Below, in pieces: positions 24,965 to 32,135 of a DNA stretch of 64,000 nucleotides. The stretch is from CAYLLT01 sp964384465. GTDB lineage: Bacteria > Planctomycetota > Phycisphaerae > UBA1845 > PWPN01. The translations under genes and the position numbers were made by a program. The stretch's first letter is position 1; every line of letters begins with the position of its first letter. The notes beneath the pieces were generated by a model, which was not told where the DNA came from, did no database searches, and was given only the letters and a program-made list of their open reading frames with translations. The DNA lies in assembly GCA_964384465.1 (NCBI GenBank), contig CAYLLT010000013.1:1-64000 (forward strand), read 5' to 3'.

Positions 24965-27900
24965 TCACTCGCCGCAGTTTGTGTCGGCCAGCAGCGTCGG
25001 ACCGGTGAAACAGGACAGGAAGACGTCGTAGTCTCCGGGATCGACGCTCAGACTCGAATCCAGATCCGCCCAGTCGCAGCCCGGGAGCCAGGTTGGAGAG
25101 AAACACACCTGGAGAGATCCGAAATCCGAGAGGTCAACGTCTCCGTCGGCATCGTAATCCGGCCGGGCCAGGTTTTCGATCTGCTGGAGATATGCGACAA
25201 GCTGGAGCTTCTCGGTGGGCGTGAGCTGTGAGGTCTGACCGTGCTGATCGGAGGGGTTTTTGGTGGTTATTACATCCATCAAGGTTGCGGCGGAGCCGTC
25301 GTGAAGGTACGGCGCCGTCTCCCATATACCCTTGAGCGTGGGCGTATCCACGCCGGTCAAAGGCTCGCCGAGGCGCTGACCCGATGCCGCCGTGAGTGTT
25401 CCCACGTCATGGCGTACAAAAGGGTTCCCGTGTAACTCGCTGTCCGTGAGTTGTGCGGTTCGGTGGCAGTTGGTGCAACCGGTCGCCTCGGAGCGGAAGA
25501 TCTGCCCGCCGGCGATGGCATCGGCTGTCATACTGCCGTCGGGATTGCGGAACGGGCTTTCATGAACGCTCCTCAGCGAGGAGACATAGGCGGCCAGAGC
25601 GTCGAGGGACGCACTGAACCCGGCCTTGTGGCCGCCCAGGGGATACTTGCGATTCCCGGTCAGGAAGGCGACGTTGGTCATGAACCCCTTACCGCCGAAC
25701 GCATTGCGAATATCCCCTTCGAAATCCTGGACCTCGTCGAAATTGGCGGTCCAGTGGAGGGGCCCGTGGCGCATGCCGGCGCGACCGGTGAGGGCGATGG
25801 TGTTGCGCAGGCCTTCGCCGCGGTCGGTGAAGTCCCACACGCGGCCGTCGCTGTCGCCGTCGAGGTGACAGACTGCGCAGCTCAGGTACTTGTCGCGCGA
25901 CATCCGCGGGTCGGCGGCGTTGTAGAAGACCTGCTTGCCGAGGAGCACCTGCGGCGAGAGCAGCTCGGTCTGAACCGTGCCGATGCGGGCCAGCAGCGGC
26001 ATGTTGTTATGGACGCCGACACCGCGGACGTCGTAAACGGCGACGTCGCGCGACATGTAGTTGTTGACGAATACGCGGGTGTAGTCCGGACTCAACACGA
26101 GCCCGTTCGGGGCCAATCCGACATCGGGAATGGCCGTAGCGATCTCGCCGGTGGCAGCATCGAGCACTTCGACCGAGTTGGATCCCAACGTGACAACAAA
26201 GAGATAGTCGCCGAGTGCATTGAAAGCGGCCGCGGAAACCAGGCTGCGGTTATCCAGGTCGGTCCGGTCGGCGAGCGCTTCGGTATTATTCAGCAGATCG
26301 AGCTGGGAGACGATGGTTCGGACGGTGGTTTCGAAGGTGAAGGGCTGTCCGTCGCGGAAAAGACCGCGGCCGGTGTTGTCTTTCTTCGAGGGGACCCATG
26401 CGCGGCGGCCGTCGGGCGAGATTTCCGCGGCGGCGATGTAGTTGGGGACTCCACGGCTGCTGGAAGTGCTGTCCGGGCCCGGATCCACGGCGAGCGTGAA
26501 CGTGCGGACCACGGTGAAATCCGCGGCGCGGACCTCGACCACTTCGCCATGATCGACGGGCGAGATGAAGCGGCTGAGGAGAATACGCGCCCCATCGTGG
26601 GAGATCGCGATGCCGCGCGGCGTTGGCCCCACACTGATGCTGCCGGAGACCTGCCGCGCGGCGGGATCGAGCTTGACGAGCTGCCCGGTGGCCTCGAGTG
26701 TCAAATATCCGGCGGCGCCCTGGGGGTCGAAAGCGATGCCGTACGGGCGGGAGGCATGGGGGAGATTGATTGTGGTGAGCAACTGGCCGTTGTCGCCGCT
26801 GAGCACCGAAACGGTTCCGCTGTCCTGGTTGGCCACCCAGACGGCGCCGTCGGGTGCGATCGCGAGTGTTTTTGGATTTTTGCCGACCGGCGACTCGAAG
26901 AGCCGGGTGAGAGCGGCCGCATCGATACTGGTGACGGTGTTGGCGTCGGAGTTGACGTTCCACACCCGCGTTCGTGCCCCATCATACACGATGGTGCTGG
27001 AATGCGTGGACCGTCCGGGCGTGGGCGGATAGACGATGGTCTGAATCGTGTTGAACGCGCGCTGCCCGCCGGCATCCTTGACCAGCAGGATCACGGGGTA
27101 GTGCCCGGGCCCGGCATAGGTGTGTGTGATGCCTGGCGTGGGTGAGAAGGGCGTGGCGGGGGTGCCGTCGCCGAAGCTCCAAGAATAGGTGAAGGGCCCC
27201 GGTGCGGTGCAATTGGTCACGTCGAAGTCGATTGGCTGCCCGACGTACGGGGGCCCCAGCGCGACGAGCTGGCAGGACCAGGGGACGACCGATGCGTTCG
27301 TGGAGAACAGGCTGCTGAATGCCGCCGCGGTGGGGTTCTGGGCGTCATCGCGGATTCCGCCCGCGGGTACATAGACTTCATAGGTCGTATCAGGAAGCAG
27401 CGGCTGATCGGGCCAGAAATTGATAATGCCCGTCTGTCCGCTGTATTTGCCGAACAGCGGCTGCCCGCCCACCGGCCGGACGATAAACGTCGAGGTGTTG
27501 ACGCTTCGGAGGTCGATCTGATCGGTGAAGGTGAGACCGACGCGCGACGTGAGGGCCTGATTGACGGCATTGGGCCTGGGATTGACCATGTTGACGGCCG
27601 GGGGAGTAAAGTCGGGTGCGGTCTGATGGGGGACGATGCGCGAGCCGACGCCGTCATCGTCGCTGAGGACGACCAGGTTGCCATGTACGGCGACGAAGTC
27701 GAGATCCGCGTTGGGTTCGAGAAAATCGGCGTGGCCGGCGATCGAATAGGCGGACGGATTGCGGGTATCGATTTTGTAGTAGCCGGGCTCGCTCGCGCCG
27801 ACGTGGGCAAAGCCATCCTGTGTGGTCATGTAGCCGCCACGGTCGCCGAAGCTTTGTAGCTGGATGAAGTTAATCGCGGACAGGCTGCTGATGTCGTACG

Positions 27901-29053
27901 CGATCAGGCCTTGCCCGTGCGTGCCGCCGGTTGATGCCGAGAAGACCTTCTCCCCGTTCACCATGCCGCTGTAGGGGATGGTTGTGTCATCCGTGGCGAG
28001 CAGGCTGGGATTGGCCGGATCGCTGATATCCATCAGCGAAATGCCGGCTACGTCGTTGCCCATGAGAACGAGGAGATTGCCGATGGCAAAAGTAGACCCG
28101 ACGCGAAAGCCTCCCGTCTGGCTGTTGGGGACCTGATTGACGAGCACTGGGGCGGCGGGATTGGTTGCATCCACGATATACAGGCCCAGGTCGGTCCCGC
28201 CGCAGTAGACGTAGGGCGCCTGCCAGAACAGCCACCAGATGGCGGAGGTGTAGTCGTGGTCGGCGACGCCGGGAAGCACGAGGCTGGAGAGCACCACCGG
28301 GTTGTTCACGTTGGTCCAGTCCCAGAACCGGATGCCGTACCAGAGCGCGGTCACCGCGTACAACCCGGGATAGCTGTAGCTGAAGCCCATCGCATGCCCT
28401 TCGCGGGTGCCGTTGAAATAGATGCGGTAGACCATCTGAGGGTGGTAGGGATCCGAGATGTCGTAGAAGCAAAAGCCACCATCGGCCAAATATGCGAACG
28501 GCACGACGAGATACCCGTTGTGCATCACACAAGTGCCGTGCGACAGGGGGGCGTCCGGGGCGGTGATGCTGCTGATGATCTGGAACAGCTCCTCGGGCGG
28601 ATAGCTCCGGTTGGGCATGCCGGGCCCGTACCCGGCCGGCGGGTCGGCCGGCGTGGCGCTGCTGGTCACCGCGGTGGAATAGTTCGCCGCATCATCATGC
28701 GCGAAGGCCGTGTAATAGTAAGTGGTCCCATTGGTCAGGCCCGTGTGCGTCACGTAATCGACCGCCCCCGGCGTGCCGGGCTGATCAACCAGCAGCGTGC
28801 CATCCGTCGGGCTGGTCGGGTAGGCATCGGTCCGGAAGCGAATCAGCGTCCCAGTGAAATCGGAGCTGGTCGGATTGATCCACGACAGGCTGTTCTGGAG
28901 GTTGCCGCTGGTCGCCAGGAAGTTGGTTGATGGCGCCGGCGGAGCTGCCAGGGCGGTTATCGGCAGCAGAATGATGACGTTTCGGACGAGCTGCGCGAAC
29001 AACCTGCGGCTGGAGAGCAAACCGAGCGCGCGATCAAGCTTCCGCGTCTTCAT
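24965..29053 (-). CDS. giant secreted fusion: Fn3, LVIVD repeats, PKD, YVTN propeller, di-heme cytochrome, dockerin-like end
   Basis: 1362 residues with an N-terminal signal/anchor (about 1-37). In order: a fibronectin III-like domain (FLATSGNLQNSLSW), LVIVD-type beta-propeller repeats (ISDPYHP, IVDATNPAAP, ISDPANP), a bacterial Ig-like domain (PPAVNMVNPRPNA), a PKD domain (YSWSFGDGTPA...THTYAGPGHYPV), a YVTN-type propeller (VWNVNSDANTV; VANQDSGTVSVLSG; VNNYMSRDVAVYDVRG), then a cytochrome c peroxidase-like part with two CxxCH haem sites (CAVCH, CTNCH), and the Asp-rich module ending CGE. Redox activity plus adhesion on one chain is unusual. The role is not deducible; extracellular electron transfer or oxidative degradation are guesses. 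Confidence 0.9.
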   Translation of the reverse strand: MKTRKLDRALGLLSSRRLFAQLVRNVIILLPITALAAPPAPSTNFLATSGNLQNSLSWINPTSSDFTGTLIRFRTDAYPTSPTDGTLLVDQPGTPGAVDYVTHTGLTNGTTYYYTAFAHDDAANYSTAVTSSATPADPPAGYGPGMPNRSYPPEELFQIISSITAPDAPLSHGTCVMHNGYLVVPFAYLADGGFCFYDISDPYHPQMVYRIYFNGTREGHAMGFSYSYPGLYAVTALWYGIRFWDWTNVNNPVVLSSLVLPGVADHDYTSAIWWLFWQAPYVYCGGTDLGLYIVDATNPAAPVLVNQVPNSQTGGFRVGSTFAIGNLLVLMGNDVAGISLMDISDPANPSLLATDDTTIPYSGMVNGEKVFSASTGGTHGQGLIAYDISSLSAINFIQLQSFGDRGGYMTTQDGFAHVGASEPGYYKIDTRNPSAYSIAGHADFLEPNADLDFVAVHGNLVVLSDDDGVGSRIVPHQTAPDFTPPAVNMVNPRPNAVNQALTSRVGLTFTDQIDLRSVNTSTFIVRPVGGQPLFGKYSGQTGIINFWPDQPLLPDTTYEVYVPAGGIRDDAQNPTAAAFSSLFSTNASVVPWSCQLVALGPPYVGQPIDFDVTNCTAPGPFTYSWSFGDGTPATPFSPTPGITHTYAGPGHYPVILLVKDAGGQRAFNTIQTIVYPPTPGRSTHSSTIVYDGARTRVWNVNSDANTVTSIDAAALTRLFESPVGKNPKTLAIAPDGAVWVANQDSGTVSVLSGDNGQLLTTINLPHASRPYGIAFDPQGAAGYLTLEATGQLVKLDPAARQVSGSISVGPTPRGIAISHDGARILLSRFISPVDHGEVVEVRAADFTVVRTFTLAVDPGPDSTSSSRGVPNYIAAAEISPDGRRAWVPSKKDNTGRGLFRDGQPFTFETTVRTIVSQLDLLNNTEALADRTDLDNRSLVSAAAFNALGDYLFVVTLGSNSVEVLDAATGEIATAIPDVGLAPNGLVLSPDYTRVFVNNYMSRDVAVYDVRGVGVHNNMPLLARIGTVQTELLSPQVLLGKQVFYNAADPRMSRDKYLSCAVCHLDGDSDGRVWDFTDRGEGLRNTIALTGRAGMRHGPLHWTANFDEVQDFEGDIRNAFGGKGFMTNVAFLTGNRKYPLGGHKAGFSASLDALAAYVSSLRSVHESPFRNPDGSMTADAIAGGQIFRSEATGCTNCHRTAQLTDSELHGNPFVRHDVGTLTAASGQRLGEPLTGVDTPTLKGIWETAPYLHDGSAATLMDVITTKNPSDQHGQTSQLTPTEKLQLVAYLQQIENLARPDYDADGDVDLSDFGSLQVCFSPTWLPGCDWADLDSSLSVDPGDYDVFLSCFTGPTLLADTNCGE

Positions 29054-29201
29054 CGTGATGGTTCCGAGACAGTCGAACGTTGGGGCAGGGCGCTAAGGTT
29101 TCCCCTCCTGACCCAGTGGTCCTGCATCCACTGCAGAGAAACCCGCAGCGTGCGAACTCTCTGTCAGCCGATCGATACCCTGCCCCGCGATCCTGGGTTT
29201 A

Positions 29202-29230
29202 TTTATACCCTGCAGAGGGCGACGATACAA
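29202..29230 (-). promoter_or_regulatory. likely promoter of the giant cytochrome fusion gene
   Basis: On the minus strand TTGTAT (29225-29230), 17 bases, TATAAA (29202-29207). The -10 is good and the -35 is partial. It would give a leader of about 140 bases. Confidence 0.45.
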
Positions 29231-29330
29231 AGCGGCGGCGAGGACCGCCGCACTAAAATGCCCACCAGACGCTTGATTCAGCCCCGCGAGCGCGCGGCGC
29301 GGAGTTTTGCAAACCGCGGCTAAACTGGTT

Positions 29331-29348
29331 GCGGCAACAAGTTGCCGC
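29331..29348. terminator. hairpin after the PQQ dehydrogenase
   Basis: GCGGCAAC, AA, GTTGCCGC: perfect 8-base arms, 26 bases past the dehydrogenase stop. No T-tract follows. CCGCGGC/GCCGCGG flanks extend the structure, so it may be a repeat unit. Confidence 0.45.
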
Positions 29349-29373
29349 GGTCCTGCGCGTTGAAACCGTCAGC

Positions 29374-31308
29374 TCACGGGAGGGCGAAGGCGACGAAGGC
29401 GTCGCCGGGGCGGGTGCGCGGCTTGCCGCCGCCGCCGGCGGCGATGACGACGTACTGTTTGCCGGCTGCGGCGTAGGTGCAGGGCGTGGCGTAGCCGCCG
29501 GCATCGAGCTTGTGTTCCCACAACAGCTTACCGGTGGTCTTGTCGAACGCGTGGAACTTTTCGTCCTTGGTGCCGCCGATGAAGACCAGCCCACCGGCGG
29601 TGACGATGGTGCCGCCGAAATTTTCCGTCCCCGTCTGCGGGATGCCGCGGGCGGCGAGCTCGGGGAATTCGCCGAGCGTGACCCGCCAGGCGAACTCGCC
29701 GGTGTTCAGGTCGATGGCGTTGAGCGTGCCCCAGGGCGGCTTGATGGCCGGATAACCCTCCGCGTCATAGAAGTAGGCGTAGCCGCCGAAGCGATAGCGC
29801 TCGCCGTCCTTCGCGAGCGTTACCACGCACGGCGCTTCGTTGGAGTTGACGTAGAGGTAACCGGTGGTGGGGTCGAAGGACGCGCCGCTCCAGGTGGCCC
29901 CGCCGTGGAAGCCGGGGGCCAGCGCGGTGCCCTCGATGCTGGGGGGAATATGTGACTCGCCGTGCCGGAGCTTCCGCAGCCGGTCGAGCACGCCGGCGCG
30001 GGCGGCGGGCGAGCGATCGGTGACGTCCTCGTCGGTCACCCTCTGTCGCGCGAACGGCGGCGGTTTCAGCGGCACCGGCTGCGTGGGCGAAGCCTGCTCG
30101 CCGGGAATATCGGAGGGCGGCGCCGGCACTTCCTTCACGCCGAAGAGCGGCTCACCGGTCTGGAGATCGAAGAGGAAACAGTAGCCGGTCTTGGTGACCT
30201 GAGCGACGGCGTCAATCCTGCGGCCGTCGTGCTTGACGGATACGACCACCGGCGGACAGGGATTGTCGTGGTCCCACAGGTCATGATGGAGCGTTTGAAA
30301 ATGCCAGAGGCGCCGGCCGGTGCGGGCATCGAGGGCCAGCGTGCAGTTGGCGAAGAGGTTGGGGCCTTCGCGGTCGATGCCCAGAAAATCGGATGCCGCC
30401 GAGCCGGTGCCGAAGAATATAATACCTCTTTTATCATCTATCGTAAATCCGCCCCAGGGGTTGGCCCCGCCGCGGTCTTTCCATGAGTCGCCTTTCCAGG
30501 TATCGCCTGCGAATTCGCCGGGACGCGGGATGGTGTGGAACCGCCAGACTTCTTTGCCCGTGCGGACGTCGAATGCCCGCGGGTCGCCCGGCGCGGAGGG
30601 CATGCCCTCGTCATTGGAGCAGCCGACGATCACCAGATTTTCGAACACCGCCGGCGCGGAAGTCGGGCCGTAATTGAGCTTCGAAATGTCGCGCTCGATC
30701 CCGGTCCGCAGATCGACGATGCCGCCTTCGCCGAAAGCCGGATTGAGTTTGCCGCTTCGGGCGTCGAGCGAAATGAGCCGCCCATCCGCGAGACCCACCA
30801 GTATCCGCCGCTGACCATCGGGCTTGCCGTCGGACCACCATCCGACGCCGCGATTGACGCCGCCGGAAGCGCGTATCCATTTGCGCTGGGGTCCAGCGTA
30901 GGGATCGAACTCCCAGATCGGCCGGCCCGTGGCGGCGTTCAGCGCGACCACGCGGGTCCGCACCGTCGTAACGTACATCACGCCGTCCACCACCAGCGGC
31001 GTACATTCTATGGTGGTCTTATCGCCCGCGTCGCCGGTGTGATAGATCCACGCGACGCGGAGGTCCTTGACGTTCTGACGGTTGATCTGATCCAGCGAAG
31101 CGTAGCGCGTGCCGCCCTTGTCATTACCGACGTTAGGCCAATCGACATTAGGGGAGGATGAAGGTGCCGCTGCACCAGAAGATTGTCCTCCCAATGTGGG
31201 GGATTGACCGGCAGCCATGAAGACGAAGACCAGCAGTTGGACGATCATGATCGCCAGACGAGTACAACCTGGAAAAAGTAATCTGAATTGCGGCATTTCG
31301 CTGTCCAT
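29374..31308 (-). CDS. PQQ-dependent dehydrogenase (soluble/periplasmic, glucose/alcohol type)
   Basis: 644 residues. An N-terminal hydrophobic segment (LAIMIVQLLVFVFMAAG, about 18-34) exports it. The chain then shows the propeller blades of quinoprotein dehydrogenases: DWPNVGNDKGGTRYASLDQI, RVAWIYHTGD, ALNAATGRPIWEFDP, LDARTGRRLWHFQTLHHDLWDHDNP, and LDAGGYATPCTYAAAGKQYVVIAAGGG at the end. The DxWDxDNP block is typical of PQQ-binding glucose or membrane-type enzymes. No haem motif is present. It would oxidise a sugar or alcohol in the periplasm and pass electrons on; the substrate is not set by sequence. MPQF, four residues in, is an alternative start. Confidence 0.9.
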   Translation of the reverse strand: MDSEMPQFRLLFPGCTRLAIMIVQLLVFVFMAAGQSPTLGGQSSGAAAPSSSPNVDWPNVGNDKGGTRYASLDQINRQNVKDLRVAWIYHTGDAGDKTTIECTPLVVDGVMYVTTVRTRVVALNAATGRPIWEFDPYAGPQRKWIRASGGVNRGVGWWSDGKPDGQRRILVGLADGRLISLDARSGKLNPAFGEGGIVDLRTGIERDISKLNYGPTSAPAVFENLVIVGCSNDEGMPSAPGDPRAFDVRTGKEVWRFHTIPRPGEFAGDTWKGDSWKDRGGANPWGGFTIDDKRGIIFFGTGSAASDFLGIDREGPNLFANCTLALDARTGRRLWHFQTLHHDLWDHDNPCPPVVVSVKHDGRRIDAVAQVTKTGYCFLFDLQTGEPLFGVKEVPAPPSDIPGEQASPTQPVPLKPPPFARQRVTDEDVTDRSPAARAGVLDRLRKLRHGESHIPPSIEGTALAPGFHGGATWSGASFDPTTGYLYVNSNEAPCVVTLAKDGERYRFGGYAYFYDAEGYPAIKPPWGTLNAIDLNTGEFAWRVTLGEFPELAARGIPQTGTENFGGTIVTAGGLVFIGGTKDEKFHAFDKTTGKLLWEHKLDAGGYATPCTYAAAGKQYVVIAAGGGGKPRTRPGDAFVAFALP

Positions 31309-31334
31309 CCAACATCAATCGTCGCAGGTGCGAT

Positions 31335-31853
31335 TCATTCAGTATCCTTTTGCTTGCGTTTAGAGCGTCCGACTTTCCGGGTTCGCTTTTCCTTGATCGC
31401 CTGGAGCTGAACGACCGCCTCCCGATCCCGCGGCCGGCTCATGGCCTGTTTCGCGTCGATCAGTCCATCAATATCCAAGACGCGAATAGATTGATTTCCC
31501 AGCTTGAGACGTATACTCTGTCGCCAGGCCTGACCGTAATTTCCGACTCCGGAGACCTCACTCAAGCAATCCAGTTGTCCCAGATCCGTCTGTAGATAGA
31601 GGTTTTTCCAGGCGCGGCATCCCGATTTCGTGATGGATAATGGCAGTTTAGCGGGTGTCAACCGGAGAACCGGATGCAGGTCCGCCAACGCTTTCTGGAG
31701 CCGCATCAGATTGTCGGGCGTAAACGAACAACAGATGTCCACATCCTGCGTCACCAGGGTTACGCCATGCGCCGCCGCGGCGAAACCTCCAACAACAACG
31801 AACTCGACTTTATCGCGAATGAGCCGGCTTAACAGCGACTCAAGATCGGGCAT
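31335..31853 (-). CDS. nucleotidyltransferase-fold protein (AbiEii/MNT-like)
   Basis: 172 residues. The start FVVVGGFAAAAHG (about 18-30) followed by TQDVDICC supplies the GG...D-x-D-type nucleotidyltransferase core. LDCLSEV may give the third acidic residue, and VLDIDGLIDAKQAMSRPRD is the usual C-terminal helix of this family. A long basic tail follows. It overlaps the upstream small gene by 14 bases. Such proteins are often the toxin or modifying half of MNT-type two-gene modules. A second such pair sits at 56620-57214. Confidence 0.8.
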   Translation of the reverse strand: MPDLESLLSRLIRDKVEFVVVGGFAAAAHGVTLVTQDVDICCSFTPDNLMRLQKALADLHPVLRLTPAKLPLSITKSGCRAWKNLYLQTDLGQLDCLSEVSGVGNYGQAWRQSIRLKLGNQSIRVLDIDGLIDAKQAMSRPRDREAVVQLQAIKEKRTRKVGRSKRKQKDTE

Positions 31854-32079
31854 TCCGTTTCTCCATGGCTTCGCGGAGGGCCGTCAGGGTGGCCAGCGCG
31901 CGGGAGTGAGCCCGGATGCGTTCCTCGGGAGTACGGTTCAGGTTGATCTCCAGCAAGGACATGTCGCAGCCGAATTGTTCGGCGGCGTGCCAGGCCGGGC
32001 CGGCGGACTGAACCGTCGATTTGTCTCGATGTCGGATTCGAGCGTGGCGGCCGCTTCGTTTTTCTGGTTTTCTCGGCAT
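31840..32079 (-). CDS. small partner of the nucleotidyltransferase
   Basis: 79 residues from the ATG at 32079. A basic start (RKPEKRSGRHARIRHRDKS) is followed by MSLLEINLNRTPEERIRAHSRALATLTALREAMEK, a helical segment. The R-T-P-E-E-R-[IL] motif also appears as K-T-P-Q-E-R-L in the small partner at 56620. Overlap with the nucleotidyltransferase gene suggests co-translation and a complex. Its function is not known. Confidence 0.65.
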   Translation of the reverse strand: MPRKPEKRSGRHARIRHRDKSTVQSAGPAWHAAEQFGCDMSLLEINLNRTPEERIRAHSRALATLTALREAMEKRNARS

Positions 32080-32135
32080 GCCGACCAGCTTAGTTCTCTC
32101 TGTCCATTGCGCCAAACCGTGTCGCCGCGCCTGAT

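Larger units (their letters stand above)
29054..29373. other. intergenic region with hairpins and a promoter
   Basis: 320 bases. It holds the promoter at 29202-29230, an inverted repeat GCGGCGG...CCGCCGC (29232-29251), and the hairpin at 29331-29348. No reading frame stands out. Confidence 0.5.

Noticed and set aside
25451..27145. 564-codon plus-strand frame
   Set aside because: Antisense shadow of the cytochrome fusion gene.
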